64,000 nucleotides of DNA from Streptomyces sp. NBC_01255 (GCF_036226445.1 NZ_CP108474.1:6448001-6512000); one strand, 5' to 3'. Counted from the stretch's first letter, positions 54,838-64,000 are shown. Numbers and translations are program-made. The notes: generated by a model not told the origin, from the sequence alone.

Positions 54838-55878
54838 CTAATGGCCGCCGCGACCGCCCCGTCCGGCCCGTCCGTCTCCGGGCCTCCACAAGGGCGTCCG
54901 GCCGGCCGACTCCGCCCGTACGACGTCCCGTACGGCCAGGAACCGGCGCAGAGGATCCTCCTGTACGGCTCCCCGTGGCGCACCCCACGGAAAGGAGGTC
55001 GCGTGGGGGCCGATCCGGCCGAACTCGTCCAGTGCCTCGTCCCACCGCGCCCGCTCCACCAGCACGAACGCGAGCAGATTGCGGACCTCGGCGGGCCACG
55101 GGTCGCCCGCCGGGAAGGCCGCCGACAGCGCGAGGGCCCGGTCGGCCGCCCGGTCGAGCCGTGTCGCGGCCGCCGAACGGTCCGGCCTGGGCAGCGCCCG
55201 GAGCCGGTCGTAGGCCGCGCGGACCGGGAGTGCCCGCACGAGCGAATCCGCCGCGGCGTCGTCGGCGGCCTGCTCGGCGAAGTCGAAGGCGGCCCGGTGT
55301 GAGCCGTACCACTGCGCGGAGAGGTACTTGAGCGCCGCGACGTGGCTGCCGTAGTGGTGCGGGGAGCGGCGCACGGCCTGCTCCCACAGTGTCTCGAAGA
55401 CGGCGTGCCCGGCGTGCGCCCCGCGCGCGTGGTCCAGGGCCAGCCGCCACGGCACCGGATCGTCGGGCGCTTCCTCGGTGACCGTGCGGATCAGCGGGTC
55501 GAGCTCGCGCAGCCGTTCGGCCCGGGCGGGGGACTCCCAGGCCCGGCGGACGGCGAGCTGGGCCGAGACAAGGAGGGCGTCGGGGTCGCGCGGCGCGGCG
55601 GAGAGCCAGTGGGCCAGCCAGTCGCCCCTGTTGTACGCGAAGGTGGCGAGCCGGGTGACGTACCGGTCGCGGTCCTCCCACTCGGCGGCGTCCCGGGTCG
55701 TGGCGAGCAGCTTCGCCGCGGGTTCCGGGTCGGCCAGGGCGGCGGCGACCAGGGCGGGGGCGAGCCGCGCGTCCGGGGCGTCGAGCAGCACGTCGTCGTC
55801 CGGCACGAGCCCGGCGGCGAGCCGCGGGGTGTGCCGGGCCGAGCGGACGGCGCCGATCAGAGCGCGGAGGAAGGCCAT
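54838..55878 (-). CDS. Uncharacterised helical repeat-like protein
   Basis: A 346-aa, Ala/Arg/Asp-rich soluble protein of unknown function. It seems to be built of helix pairs of TPR-like length (FAYNRGDWLAHWLSAAP, FETLWEQAVRRSPHHYGSH, FAEQAADDAAADSLVRALP), so it may be a protein-binding scaffold. The N-terminus MAFLRALIGAVRSARHTP is well kept for a start ATG. Leftward, 10 bp before the LON-domain gene, thus probably one transcript. I do not recognise the family with certainty. Confidence 0.75.
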   Translation of the reverse strand: MAFLRALIGAVRSARHTPRLAAGLVPDDDVLLDAPDARLAPALVAAALADPEPAAKLLATTRDAAEWEDRDRYVTRLATFAYNRGDWLAHWLSAAPRDPDALLVSAQLAVRRAWESPARAERLRELDPLIRTVTEEAPDDPVPWRLALDHARGAHAGHAVFETLWEQAVRRSPHHYGSHVAALKYLSAQWYGSHRAAFDFAEQAADDAAADSLVRALPVRAAYDRLRALPRPDRSAAATRLDRAADRALALSAAFPAGDPWPAEVRNLLAFVLVERARWDEALDEFGRIGPHATSFPWGAPRGAVQEDPLRRFLAVRDVVRAESAGRTPLWRPGDGRAGRGGRGGH

Positions 55879-56042
55879 GGTGCGACGTATTTTCCCACCG
55901 GGCCGTGCTGTTTCACGCCCATCTGCCCAGCCCTTTCACCCCCACCTCACCCGGCCCCCTCACATCGCCGCCTCCTCGCCTCCTGCGGCGCGCCTCCCCG
56001 CCCTCCCGCGGCGCGACTCCTCGGCCTCCGAGGCCCGCCCGG

Positions 56043-57692
56043 TCAGCCGCGGCGCAGAAGGCGCGTCGCGCCCGCCGCCACCGTCGTCGCCAGGATCCAG
56101 CCGAGGAGTATCAGCGCCGCCGCCGCCCACTGCCAGACACCCTCCAGACGCCAGTAGCCCTCCTGCCCGAGGTTGATCACCGGCAGCAGGAGGTCCAGTG
56201 CGTACAGCGTCCCGTTCCACTCCGGACCCTCGTCCTTCTTGAGCGGTATCGGGGGGTACCGCGAGAAGGCCACCGTGCCCGCCGCCCACAGGATCGCCAT
56301 CCACAGCGCCGCCCGGCCGGGCCGGTAGCCGTACGCCACCGTCCAGTCCTGGACGAACCCCCACAGCTTTCCCGCCAGCGGCAGCGTCTCCCGCCGGCGC
56401 CGCTGCTTGGCGAGCAGCACCTCGCGCGCGTCCGCGTCCTCCCCGCTGTTGCGCAGGACCGTCGCCAGGCGTTCGTACGGCTCGGGGGCGTACTCCGGGG
56501 TGGCCGCCGCCACCCACTCCAGGCGCCGGGACAGCGGGAAGTGTCCGTACGGCACGAGGTTCTCGTAGACGAACCCGCCCATCGCCAGGCCGCCGGGCCC
56601 CGGCCAGCTGGTCGACAGGTCGATCAGCGTGACGATCCTGGCGCCGTTGAGCACCACCCGCCCCTCCTCCGGGCGCTCCCCGTTGAACCGCAGCTCCGGG
56701 GTGGCGATCCGGCGCAGGGACACCTCCTCCCGGCGCGAGCCGTTCAGCAGGAAGCGGGCGTGGTTCAAGTCCACCGCGTCGCCGAACCGGCCGTCGTCGA
56801 GCCGGACGCCGCCGTGGCACTCCACGGGCTTGCGCCGGGCGCCGTGGGCCGGCGTCACGCCGTACGGCGGGGTGGCCATCGAATGGCCCGTGTTCCCGGA
56901 GTTCCCGGAGTTCCCCGACGTCTCCGCGTTTCCCGAGGCCTCCGGCTCCTCGTACACCCATGCCGCGTTCAGGTAGAGCGAGCGCTCCACCGTGAGTTGC
57001 GGGGCGTTGAGCGCGCGGCGCTGCTGGGCCCCGCGGAGCACGCTGCCCCGCAGGCTGAGCGAGACGCCGACCTTCGCGCCGCGCAGGCTCAGCTCGCCGT
57101 GCGTCTCGATCAGTTCGGCCTGGAGGTCCTGGGCCACCACCATCCCGTCGGCGGTGATGGCCCGCCCGCGCCGGTCCGGCCACACCTGGATCTGGTTGAT
57201 GAGCAGGTCCGTGCCGATCTGCGCGTCCGTGAGCCGGATACCGCGTCCCACCCGGCAGCGCGGGAGATGCAGATCGCCCGTCGTGTGCAGCCGGGCCGCC
57301 TCCAGGCGCGGTATGGCGCAGGCGACCATCCGCAAGGTGCCGAACTGGGCCTCGGGGAGCACCACCTCGCCGTCGAAGCGGCAGCCGTGCAGCTCCACGT
57401 ACGGCCCTATCGTCCCGCCGGCCAGATTCAGCACGCCGGTGATCCGCACCCCGCGCAGCTTCAGCGCGGCCACCCGTCCCGACCGGGCCTGCGGCCCGTC
57501 GAGCAGCAGCAGCGCCACCACGTCGGCGCGGACGCTCCGCTCCGGACCCCACTCCCGCGACCCGAACGGGTCGTCCCGCTCGGCGACCCCCTCCGTCAGA
57601 TCGCAGGTCCTGCCGATCCGGAACGCCCGCCACACGGCCCTCTCCGGGCCCGTCAGCCCGTCGGGCATCCCGTCCTCGTGCGGCTCGGTCAC
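56043..57692 (-). CDS. Membrane-anchored protein with right-handed repeat-like domain (often labelled oxidoreductase)
   Basis: A 549-aa protein. After about 60 residues (LTGPERAVWRAFRIGRTCDL) come repeated strand-turn units such as LRGVRITGVLNLAGGTIGP, ELHGCRFDGEVVLPEAQFG and LRGAKVGVSLSLRGSVLRG, which look like a pentapeptide-like beta-helix up to about 400. A Ser/Gly/Asn stretch (about 255-275) interrupts it. Two membrane helices lie at the C-terminus (about 460-485 and 522-545). Homologues are labelled membrane-associated oxidoreductase, but no cofactor motif is visible, so the label is doubtful. ATG start; divergent from hisD. Confidence 0.75.
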   Translation of the reverse strand: MTEPHEDGMPDGLTGPERAVWRAFRIGRTCDLTEGVAERDDPFGSREWGPERSVRADVVALLLLDGPQARSGRVAALKLRGVRITGVLNLAGGTIGPYVELHGCRFDGEVVLPEAQFGTLRMVACAIPRLEAARLHTTGDLHLPRCRVGRGIRLTDAQIGTDLLINQIQVWPDRRGRAITADGMVVAQDLQAELIETHGELSLRGAKVGVSLSLRGSVLRGAQQRRALNAPQLTVERSLYLNAAWVYEEPEASGNAETSGNSGNSGNTGHSMATPPYGVTPAHGARRKPVECHGGVRLDDGRFGDAVDLNHARFLLNGSRREEVSLRRIATPELRFNGERPEEGRVVLNGARIVTLIDLSTSWPGPGGLAMGGFVYENLVPYGHFPLSRRLEWVAAATPEYAPEPYERLATVLRNSGEDADAREVLLAKQRRRRETLPLAGKLWGFVQDWTVAYGYRPGRAALWMAILWAAGTVAFSRYPPIPLKKDEGPEWNGTLYALDLLLPVINLGQEGYWRLEGVWQWAAAALILLGWILATTVAAGATRLLRRG

Positions 57693-57824
57693 GCCGCCCC
57701 CTCGCTTTCCCCGTGAATCCGGCCATGCCGTTGATGGATTCGCACAGCCGTTCTTCCCGCTGTGTGACGGGCTGAACGCTAACGGTCAGGTGTGGCGACA
57801 AGACGCCACTGTGGCGGGTATCAG

Positions 57825-57851
57825 CGCGTGTATCAGCCAGTGATACACGCG
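57825..57851. promoter_or_regulatory. Palindromic operator candidate upstream of hisD
   Basis: CGCGTGTATCA (57825-57835) and TGATACACGCG (57841-57851): perfect 11-bp arms with a GCCAG centre, 36 bp before the hisD start. A third GTATCAG half-site lies just upstream (57818-57824). A second inverted pair GTGGCG (57792-57797) / CGCCAC (57804-57809) is close by. It lies between divergent genes, so it could control the his operon, the membrane protein gene, or both. Confidence 0.6.
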
Positions 57852-57886
57852 ACCGGCGCCGTGGTGCCGTCTGCGAGAATTGACCC

Positions 57887-59227
57887 GTGATCTCTCGAAT
57901 CGATCTGCGCGACGAAGCCCTCCCCGAGGGTGCCGCCCTGCGCGACCTGCTGCCCCGTGCCGAGTTCGACGTGGAAGCCGCCCTGGAGACGGTGCGGCCG
58001 ATCTGCGAGGACGTGCGGCATCGTGGCGCGGCGGCAGTGATCGACTATGGCGAGAAATTCGACCATGTGCGGGTCCCGAGCCTGCGCGTGCCCGCCGAGG
58101 CGATCAGCCGTGCCCTCGAAGAGCTCGACCCGGCCGTCCGGGCCGCCCTCGAGGAGTCCATCCGGCGCACCCGCCTCGTCCACCGCGAGCAGCGCCGCAC
58201 CACGCACACCACCCAGGTCGTCCCCGGCGGCACGGTCACCGAGAAGTGGATCCCGGTCGAGCGCGTCGGCCTGTACGTGCCGGGCGGCCGCGCCGTCTAC
58301 CCGTCCTCCGTCGTGATGAACGTCGTCCCGGCGCAGGAGGCCGGTGTCGAGGGCCTGGCCGTAGCCTCGCCCCCGCAGAAGGAGTTCGGCGGACTGCCGC
58401 ACCCGACGATCCTCGCCGCCTGCGCCCTGCTCGGCGTCGACGAGGTGTACGCCGCCGGCGGCGCCCAGGCCGTCGCCATGTTCGCGTACGGCACCGAAGC
58501 ACGCGCCGACGAGCCCGGCTGCGCCCCCGTCAACCTGGTGACCGGCCCCGGCAACATCTACGTGGCCGCCGCCAAGCGCCTCCTCAAGGGCCGTATCGGC
58601 ATCGACGCCGAGGCCGGCCCGACGGAGATCGCGATCCTCGCGGACTCCACCGCCGACCCCGTGCACGTCGCCGCCGACCTCATCAGCCAGGCCGAGCACG
58701 ACCCCATGGCCGCCTCCGTCCTCGTCACCGACTCGGAGGAGCTGGCCGCCGCCACCGAGGCCGAGCTGAAGACCCAGGTCGCCGCCTCCAAGCACGTCGA
58801 CGACCGGATCGTCCCGGCCCTGGCCGGCCGCCAGTCCGCGATCGTCCTCGTCCGCGACCTCGCCGACGGCCTCAAGGTCGTCGACGCGTACGGCGCCGAG
58901 CACCTGGAGATCCAGACCCGTGACGCGGCCGCCGTCGCCGACCGGGTCCGCAACGCGGGCGCGATCTTCGTCGGCCCCTGGGCCCCCGTCTCGCTCGGCG
59001 ACTACTGCGCCGGCTCCAACCACGTTCTGCCCACCGGCGGCTGCGCCTGCCACTCCTCGGGCCTCTCCGTGCAGTCGTTCCTGCGCGGCGTGCACATCGT
59101 GGACTACACGCGCGACGCGCTCGCCGAGGTCGCCCACCACGTGGTGACCCTCGCCGAGGCCGAGGACCTCCCGGCCCACGGCGCCGCGATCAAGGCCCGG
59201 TTCGGATGGAAGGTCCCCCAGCAGTGA
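57887..59227 (+). CDS. hisD: Histidinol dehydrogenase HisD
   Basis: A 446-aa NAD-dependent enzyme catalysing the last two steps of histidine synthesis (histidinol to histidine). Motifs: the family segment [55 protein letters not shown] with Zn-binding residues, and the C-terminal [20 protein letters not shown] start without a good ribosome site; GAGAAT ends 8 nt before it, so a leaderless transcript is possible. First gene of the his operon; overlaps hisC by 4 nt. Confidence 0.96.
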   Translation: MISRIDLRDEALPEGAALRDLLPRAEFDVEAALETVRPICEDVRHRGAAAVIDYGEKFDHVRVPSLRVPAEAISRALEELDPAVRAALEESIRRTRLVHREQRRTTHTTQVVPGGTVTEKWIPVERVGLYVPGGRAVYPSSVVMNVVPAQEAGVEGLAVASPPQKEFGGLPHPTILAACALLGVDEVYAAGGAQAVAMFAYGTEARADEPGCAPVNLVTGPGNIYVAAAKRLLKGRIGIDAEAGPTEIAILADSTADPVHVAADLISQAEHDPMAASVLVTDSEELAAATEAELKTQVAASKHVDDRIVPALAGRQSAIVLVRDLADGLKVVDAYGAEHLEIQTRDAAAVADRVRNAGAIFVGPWAPVSLGDYCAGSNHVLPTGGCACHSSGLSVQSFLRGVHIVDYTRDALAEVAHHVVTLAEAEDLPAHGAAIKARFGWKVPQQ

Positions 59228-60354
59228 CCGAGATCCGCAACCCCGACCGATCCCCCTGGGACGAACTCCCCGTCCGGGACGAGCTGCGCGGCAAGTCCCC
59301 GTACGGCGCGCCCCAGCTCGACGTCCCCGTCCAGCTGAACACCAACGAGAACCCCTACCCGCTGCCCGAGGCGCTCGTCGCCCGGATCGCGGAGCGCGTC
59401 GCCGACGCCGCCCGGAGCCTCAACCGCTACCCCGACCGGGACGCGGTCGAGCTGCGCACCGAGCTCGCCCGCTACCTCTCCCGCACCGGGAAGCACCCGG
59501 TCTCCGTCGAGAACGTCTGGGCGGCCAACGGCTCCAACGAGGTCCTCCAGCAGCTGCTGCAGACCTTCGGCGGCCCGGGCCGTACCGCGATCGGCTTCGA
59601 GCCCTCGTACTCGATGCACGCACTGATCGCCCGCGGCACCGGCACCGGCTGGATCTCGGGCCCGCGCAACGACGACTTCACCATCGACCTGGTCGCGGCC
59701 GAGAAGGCGATCGCCGAGCACCGCCCGGACGTCGTCTTCATCACCTCGCCCAACAACCCCACCGGCACCGCCGTCGACGCCGACACCGTCCTCGCCCTGT
59801 ACGAGGCGGCCCAGGCGGCCAAGCCCTCCATGGTGGTCGTCGACGAGGCGTACGTGGAGTTCAGCCACCGCGACTCGCTGCTGCCCCTCATCGAGGGCCG
59901 GCCGAACCTGGTGGTCTCCCGGACCATGTCCAAGGCCTTCGGTGCCGCCGGGCTGCGCCTCGGCTACCTCGCCGCGCACCCGGCCGTGGTCGACGCCGTC
60001 CAGCTGGTCCGCCTGCCGTACCACCTCTCCGCCGTCACCCAGGCCACCGCGCTCGCCGCCCTGGAGCACACCGACACCCTCCTCGGGTACGTCGAGCAGC
60101 TCAAGGTCGAGCGCGACCGGCTCGTCACCGAACTGCGTGCCCTCGGCTACGAGGTCACCGAGTCCGACGCCAACTTCGTGCAGTTCGGCAGGTTCGCCGA
60201 CACGCACGCGGCCTGGCAGCGGATCCTCGACCGGGGCGTCCTGGTCCGGGACAACGGCGTACCGGGCTGGCTGCGGGTCACCGCGGGCACCCCCGAAGAG
60301 AACGACGCGTTCCTCGACGCGGTCCGTGAACTGATGAAGGAGCAGAAGCGATGA
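59224..60354 (+). CDS. hisC: Histidinol-phosphate aminotransferase HisC
   Basis: A 376-aa PLP-dependent class I/II aminotransferase (imidazole acetol phosphate to histidinol phosphate). The PLP lysine is in [43 protein letters not shown] and [13 protein letters not shown] are hallmarks. The GTG at 59224 (GTGA overlap with hisD) is preferred to the ATG at 59206. Overlaps hisB by 4 nt. Confidence 0.96.
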   Translation: MTEIRNPDRSPWDELPVRDELRGKSPYGAPQLDVPVQLNTNENPYPLPEALVARIAERVADAARSLNRYPDRDAVELRTELARYLSRTGKHPVSVENVWAANGSNEVLQQLLQTFGGPGRTAIGFEPSYSMHALIARGTGTGWISGPRNDDFTIDLVAAEKAIAEHRPDVVFITSPNNPTGTAVDADTVLALYEAAQAAKPSMVVVDEAYVEFSHRDSLLPLIEGRPNLVVSRTMSKAFGAAGLRLGYLAAHPAVVDAVQLVRLPYHLSAVTQATALAALEHTDTLLGYVEQLKVERDRLVTELRALGYEVTESDANFVQFGRFADTHAAWQRILDRGVLVRDNGVPGWLRVTAGTPEENDAFLDAVRELMKEQKR

Positions 60355-60944
60355 GCCGCGTAGGCCGCGTTGAGCGCACCACCAAGGAGACCTCCGTCGT
60401 CGTCGAGATCGACCTCGACGGCACCGGAAAGGTCGACGTGTCGACCGGGGTCGGCTTCTACGACCACATGCTCGACCAGCTCGGCCGGCACGGTCTGTTC
60501 GACCTCACCGTCAAGACCGACGGCGACCTGCACATCGACTCGCACCACACCATCGAGGACACCGCCCTCGCCCTCGGCGCCGCCTTCAAGCAGGCCCTCG
60601 GCGACAAGGTCGGCATCTACCGCTTCGGCAACTGCACCGTCCCGCTGGACGAGTCGCTCGCCCAGGTGACCGTCGACCTCTCCGGCCGTCCGTACCTCGT
60701 GCACACCGAGCCCGAGAACATGGCGCCGATGATCGGGTCGTACGACACGACGATGACCCGGCACATCTTCGAGTCCTTCGTCGCGCAGGCCCAGATCGCG
60801 CTGCACATCCACGTCCCGTACGGTCGCAACGCCCACCACATCGTGGAGTGCCAGTTCAAGGCCTTCGCCCGCGCCCTGCGCTACGCCTCGGAGCGCGACC
60901 CGCGCGCCGCCGGAATCCTCCCCTCCACGAAGGGCGCGCTCTAA
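60351..60944 (+). CDS. hisB: Imidazoleglycerol-phosphate dehydratase HisB
   Basis: A 197-aa Mn-dependent dehydratase, the single-domain form without phosphatase. Metal-binding repeats are visible in [27 protein letters not shown], and the second-half [11 protein letters not shown] and [22 protein letters not shown] start inside the hisC stop. Followed two bp later by the small membrane gene. Confidence 0.97.
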   Translation: MSRVGRVERTTKETSVVVEIDLDGTGKVDVSTGVGFYDHMLDQLGRHGLFDLTVKTDGDLHIDSHHTIEDTALALGAAFKQALGDKVGIYRFGNCTVPLDESLAQVTVDLSGRPYLVHTEPENMAPMIGSYDTTMTRHIFESFVAQAQIALHIHVPYGRNAHHIVECQFKAFARALRYASERDPRAAGILPSTKGAL

Positions 60945-60946
60945 CC

Positions 60947-61111
60947 GTGAACGGCCTCTCCACCATCCTCATCGTCGTCGGGCTCTTCCTGCTCGGCGGC
61001 ATCTACTCGTTCGTGAAGCAGCAGATGCCCAAGGGCCTCATCGTGCTCGTCGCCTTCGGCGCCGTGCTGTCGCTCGCCGCCGGCGTGATGCGGCTGGACG
61101 TGTGGTCATGA
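60947..61111 (+). CDS. Small membrane protein in the his operon (54 aa)
   Basis: GTG at 60947, 2 bp after the hisB stop, gives 54 residues with two membrane helices (about 5-20 and 28-47) around VKQQMPKG. The stop overlaps the hisH start (ATGA), which argues for real translation. No function known; it may be a Streptomyces-type small conserved membrane protein, possibly unrelated to histidine. Confidence 0.75.
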   Translation: MNGLSTILIVVGLFLLGGIYSFVKQQMPKGLIVLVAFGAVLSLAAGVMRLDVWS

Positions 61112-61758
61112 GCGTGACCGGCAGCCCCAAGAAGGTCGTCGTCTTCGACTACGGCTTCGGCAACGTCCGCTCCGCCGAGCGCGCGCTCGCCCGGGTCGGC
61201 GCCGACGTCGAGATCACCCGCGACTACGACAAGGCGATGAACGCCGACGGACTCCTCGTCCCCGGCGTCGGCGCCTTCTCCGCCTGCATGGACGGCCTCA
61301 AGGAGGCCCGCGGCGACTGGATCGTCGGCCGCAGGCTCGCCGGCGGTCGTCCCGTCATGGGCATCTGCGTCGGCATGCAGATCCTCTTCGCCCGCGGCAT
61401 CGAGCACGGCGTGGAGAGCGAGGGCCTCGACGAGTGGCCCGGTACGGTCGAGCCGTTGAACGCCCCCGTCGTACCGCACATGGGCTGGAACACGGTGGAC
61501 GCGCCCGAGGGCAGCGAGCAGTTCGCGGGCCTCGACGCCGACGCCCGGTTCTACTTCGTGCACTCCTACGCGGTGCGCGAGTGGAGCCTCGAGGTCGGCA
61601 ACCCCAACATGCGCGCCCCCAAGGTCACCTGGGCCACCCACGGCGAGCCGTTCGTCGCGGCCGTCGAGAACGGCGCCCTGTGGGCGACCCAGTTCCACCC
61701 CGAGAAGTCCGGCGACGCCGGAGCCCAGCTCCTCACCAACTGGATCGGAACCCTGTGA
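61108..61758 (+). CDS. hisH: Imidazole glycerol phosphate synthase glutaminase subunit HisH
   Basis: A 216-aa class I glutamine amidotransferase giving ammonia to HisF. Cys nucleophile in [14 protein letters not shown] (about 87), His and Glu of the triad in [15 protein letters not shown] 61108 overlaps the preceding stop; a second possible ATG lies two codons upstream. Overlaps priA by 4 nt. HisF is encoded three genes downstream. Confidence 0.96.
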   Translation: MSVTGSPKKVVVFDYGFGNVRSAERALARVGADVEITRDYDKAMNADGLLVPGVGAFSACMDGLKEARGDWIVGRRLAGGRPVMGICVGMQILFARGIEHGVESEGLDEWPGTVEPLNAPVVPHMGWNTVDAPEGSEQFAGLDADARFYFVHSYAVREWSLEVGNPNMRAPKVTWATHGEPFVAAVENGALWATQFHPEKSGDAGAQLLTNWIGTL

Positions 61759-62483
61759 GCACTCTCGAACTCCTCCCCGCCGTCGACGTGCGCGACGGCC
61801 AGGCCGTGCGTCTCGTGCACGGCGAGTCCGGCAGCGAGACCTCCTACGGCTCCCCGCTGGAGGCGGCCCTCGCCTGGCAGAACTCGGGCGCCGAGTGGCT
61901 GCACCTGGTCGACCTCGACGCCGCCTTCGGCACCGGTGACAACCGCGCGCTGATCGCCGAGGTCGCGCAGGCCATGGACATCAAGGTGGAGCTCTCCGGC
62001 GGCATCCGCGACGACGCCTCGCTCGCGGCGGCGCTCGCCACCGGCTGCACCCGCGTCAACCTGGGCACCGCGGCCCTGGAGACCCCCGAGTGGGTCGCCA
62101 AGGTCATCGCCGAGTTCGGCGACAAGATCGCCGTCGGCCTCGACGTGCGCGGCACGACCCTGCGCGGCCGCGGCTGGACCCGCGACGGCGGCGACCTGTA
62201 CGAGACGATGGCCCGCCTCGACGCCGAGGGCTGCGCCCGCTACGTCGTCACCGACATCGCCAAGGACGGCACGCTCCAGGGCCCCAACCTGGAGCTCCTG
62301 AGGAACGTCTGCGCGGCCACCGACAAGCCCGTCGTCGCCTCCGGCGGCGTCTCCTCCCTGGACGACCTGCGGGCCCTGTCCGGTCTCGTCCCGCTGGGCG
62401 TCGAGGGCGCGATCGTCGGCAAGGCGCTCTACGCCAAGGCGTTCACCCTCGAAGAGGCGCTGGAGGCGGTGGCCGCCGTATGA
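61755..62483 (+). CDS. priA: Bifunctional ProFAR isomerase / PRA isomerase PriA (HisA type)
   Basis: A 242-aa beta/alpha barrel. Catalytic Asp in [16 protein letters not shown] and in [16 protein letters not shown], plus phosphate loops [18 protein letters not shown] and [12 protein letters not shown]. In Streptomyces the enzyme serves both histidine and tryptophan synthesis because trpF is absent; the same is expected here, though the dual activity cannot be read directly. GTG start; overlaps ridA by 4 nt. Confidence 0.94.
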   Translation: MSTLELLPAVDVRDGQAVRLVHGESGSETSYGSPLEAALAWQNSGAEWLHLVDLDAAFGTGDNRALIAEVAQAMDIKVELSGGIRDDASLAAALATGCTRVNLGTAALETPEWVAKVIAEFGDKIAVGLDVRGTTLRGRGWTRDGGDLYETMARLDAEGCARYVVTDIAKDGTLQGPNLELLRNVCAATDKPVVASGGVSSLDDLRALSGLVPLGVEGAIVGKALYAKAFTLEEALEAVAAV

Positions 62484-62881
62484 CCGATTCCGTACGCAAG
62501 GTGGTGACCGGCGCCCCCTGGGAGGAGCAGTTCGGCTACTCCCGCGCGGTGGAGCTGCCGAACGGCCTGGTCCTGGTCTCCGGCTGTACGTCGGTGGTCG
62601 GCGGCCAGATCGCCGGGGGAGGCCCCTACGAGCAGACGGTCAACTCCTTCAACGTGGCCCTCGACGCGCTGAAGCAGCTGGACCTGGGTGCGGAGCACGT
62701 CGTACGGACCCGGATGTACATCACGCACGCCCGAGACGTGGACGAGGTCGGCCGCGCCCACAAGGAGTTCTTCGACACCGTCCGTCCGGCCGCGTCGATG
62801 ATCATCGTCTCCGGCTTCGTCGACCCGAGCCTGGTCGTCGAGGTCGAGGTCGAGGCCTACCGGGGGGAGGAGTCCGCATGA
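62480..62881 (+). CDS. RidA family protein (enamine/imine deaminase type)
   Basis: A 133-aa protein of the YjgF/RidA family. [20 protein letters not shown], the trimer-interface segment [16 protein letters not shown] and [17 protein letters not shown] with the conserved Arg (about 74) fit RidA; the usual C-terminal Glu is in LVVEVEVEA. RidA proteins hydrolyse reactive enamines formed by PLP enzymes. Its place between priA and hisF with 4-nt overlaps on both sides suggests it protects or assists the pathway (inference). Confidence 0.92.
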   Translation: MTDSVRKVVTGAPWEEQFGYSRAVELPNGLVLVSGCTSVVGGQIAGGGPYEQTVNSFNVALDALKQLDLGAEHVVRTRMYITHARDVDEVGRAHKEFFDTVRPAASMIIVSGFVDPSLVVEVEVEAYRGEESA

Positions 62882-63633
62882 GCCTCGCCGTACGGGTGAT
62901 CCCCTGCCTGGACGTGGACAACGGCCGGGTCGTCAAGGGCGTCAACTTCCAGAACCTCCGTGACGCGGGCGACCCCGTCGAGATGGCCAAGTTGTACGAC
63001 GCCGAGGGCGCCGACGAGCTGACCTTCCTCGACATCACCGCCTCCTCCGGGAACCGCGAGACCACCTACGACGTGGTGCGCCGTACCGCCGAGCAGGTCT
63101 TCATCCCGCTCACCGTGGGCGGCGGGGTCCGCGCGGCCGGGGACGTCGACAAGCTGCTGCGGGCCGGGGCCGACAAGGTGGGCGTCAACACCGCCGCCAT
63201 CGAGCGCCCCGAGCTGATCAAGGAGATCGCGGAGCGCTTCGGCCGCCAGGTGCTCGTCCTCTCCGTGGACGCGCGCCGGACCGAGTCGGGCTCCTTCGAG
63301 GTCACCACCCACGGCGGGCGCCGGGGCACCGGCATCGACGCCGTCGAGTGGGCGCACCGGGCCGCCGAGCTGGGCGCGGGCGAGATCCTGCTCAACTCGA
63401 TGGACGCGGACGGCACCAAGGACGGCTACGACACCGAGATGATCGCGGCCGTGCGCAAGCACGTCACGGTCCCGGTGATCGCCTCCGGCGGCGCCGGCAA
63501 GCTCTCCGACTTCCCGCCGGCGGTCGCGGCCGGCGCGGACGCGGTGCTCGCCGCCTCGGTCTTCCACTTCGGCGATCTGCGGATCTCGCAGGTCAAGGAC
63601 GCACTGCGGGAGGCGGGCCACCCGGTCCGCTGA
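62878..63633 (+). CDS. hisF: Imidazole glycerol phosphate synthase cyclase subunit HisF
   Basis: A 251-aa barrel that uses HisH-derived ammonia to make imidazole glycerol phosphate and AICAR. Catalytic Asp in [16 protein letters not shown] and in [13 protein letters not shown]; phosphate sites [15 protein letters not shown] and [18 protein letters not shown] start overlaps ridA. Last gene of the operon, with a terminator 12 bp after the stop. hisG, hisE and hisI are not in the window. Confidence 0.97.
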   Translation: MSLAVRVIPCLDVDNGRVVKGVNFQNLRDAGDPVEMAKLYDAEGADELTFLDITASSGNRETTYDVVRRTAEQVFIPLTVGGGVRAAGDVDKLLRAGADKVGVNTAAIERPELIKEIAERFGRQVLVLSVDARRTESGSFEVTTHGGRRGTGIDAVEWAHRAAELGAGEILLNSMDADGTKDGYDTEMIAAVRKHVTVPVIASGGAGKLSDFPPAVAAGADAVLAASVFHFGDLRISQVKDALREAGHPVR

Positions 63634-63644
63634 GCGGTCGTCAC

Positions 63645-63668
63645 GAAGGGCCCCCACGGGGGCCCTTC
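63645..63668 (+). terminator. Terminator of the his operon
   Basis: GAAGGGCCCC and GGGGCCCTTC (63645-63668) form a 10-11-bp stem with a very short loop, followed by TTCTTCTTCC, a classical Rho-independent shape. Confidence 0.88.
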
Positions 63669-63693
63669 TTCTTCCCCGGATGTGCAGGATTAT

Positions 63694-63736
63694 TTGTGCA
63701 ATTTATGTTGTGCAAGTTTTCCTGCGCATCTAGGGT
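63694..63736 (+). promoter_or_regulatory. Promoter and repeat elements of the ArsR-type gene
   Basis: TTGTGC (63708-63713) and TAGGGT (63731-63736) are spaced by 17 nt. TTGTGCAA occurs twice, at 63694-63701 and 63708-63715, one helical turn and a half apart, with further TGTGCA (63681) and TGCGCA (63723) copies nearby. The region is strongly AT-rich. Predicted start coincides with the ATG. Confidence 0.65.
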
Positions 63737-63743
63737 CGGTGTC

Positions 63744-64000
63744 ATGACCTCGCAGGAGAACCGTCGGATCACCGACCTCGGCACCCTCAAGGCCATCTCG
63801 CACCCGCTGCGGATGCGCCTCTACCGCGCCCTCTTCGTGGCCCGCACCGCCACCGCGTCCCAGCTCGCCGACCAGGTCGACGAGGCCGTCTCGCTCGTCA
63901 GCTACCACCTGCGCAAGCTCGCCGACCACGGCCTCATCGAGGAGGCCGAGACCCGGTCGGCGGACGGCCGCGAGCGCTGGTGGCAGCCCAGCTCGTACGG
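63744..64000 (+). CDS. ArsR-type winged-helix regulator (C-terminal part outside window)
   Basis: At least 85 residues, starting MTSQENRRITDLGTLKAIS and running to the window edge. The winged helix is seen in HPLRMRLYRALFVARTATAS, QLADQVDEAVSLVSYHLRKL and EAETRSADGRERWW, typical of ArsR-like regulators that control transporters. No metal-binding Cys in the visible part, so a metal sensor role is unlikely from this segment. The ATG has no ribosome site and coincides with the predicted transcript start: leaderless. Direct repeats upstream could be its operator. Confidence 0.82.
   Translation, partial: MTSQENRRITDLGTLKAISHPLRMRLYRALFVARTATASQLADQVDEAVSLVSYHLRKLADHGLIEEAETRSADGRERWWQPSSY

Overview
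The window is a stretch of a high-GC actinobacterial chromosome, almost certainly Streptomyces or a close relative. The evidence is very high third-position GC, frequent GTG starts, ATGA/GTGA stop-start overlaps, a complete actinobacterial division and cell wall (dcw) cluster running from rsmH to divIVA, a T-box-controlled ileS, a priA-type hisA, and Streptomyces-type families (SAV_6107 HEPN, DUF3040). No insertion sequence, prophage, CRISPR array, rRNA or tRNA gene was seen, so this is core chromosome.

Layout. (1) 1-6550: a truncated DUF4126 membrane gene; a leftward three-gene operon (degenerate ABC ATPase, YhgE/Pip-type membrane protein, TetR regulator) with a clear TetR-type palindrome overlapping its promoter; a divergent SAV_6107-type HEPN gene; a methyltransferase; and a DUF3040 membrane protein preceded by a row of stem-loops. 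(2) 6551-12058: a leftward operon of MoxR ATPase, DUF58 protein and transmembrane transglutaminase, then a beta-class carbonic anhydrase. (3) 12234-30244: the dcw cluster rsmH-ftsL-ftsI-murE-murF-mraY-murD-ftsW-murG-ftsQ-ftsZ-pgeF-ylmE-sepF-ylmG-divIVA, all rightward and tightly coupled, with a separate regulatory region before ftsZ. It makes the peptidoglycan precursor, assembles the septum and marks the hyphal pole. (4) 30363-33800: ileS, leftward, behind a T-box leader. (5) 34115-39381: a DksA/TraR-like protein with a histone-like tail, lspA, rluD, a GNAT gene, a CPA1 antiporter and an alpha/beta hydrolase. (6) 39398-45488: a leftward block of secreted or envelope proteins (M43 metalloprotease, Tat-exported PhoD phosphatase, DsbA-like thioredoxin, a membrane protein, DUF2252). 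(7) 45680-57692: dnaE, a 57-aa protein, a NYN-domain protein, an ABC exporter pair, a DUF2567-like protein, a YbaK deacylase, a LON-domain protein and two uncharacterised proteins. (8) 57825-63668: the his operon hisD-hisC-hisB-(54-aa membrane protein)-hisH-priA-ridA-hisF behind a near-perfect palindrome. (9) An ArsR-type regulator, cut by the window end, with a probable leaderless transcript.

Points most worth attention: the class-I signature of IleS reads G-A-H-H instead of H-x-G-H, next to a T-box that seems to control translation; the TetR-controlled operon has an ABC ATPase whose Walker A lysine is arginine; and there are unexplained structured or palindromic elements upstream of the DUF3040 gene, hisD and phoD. 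All database matches implied here are recognition from the sequence alone; nothing was searched.
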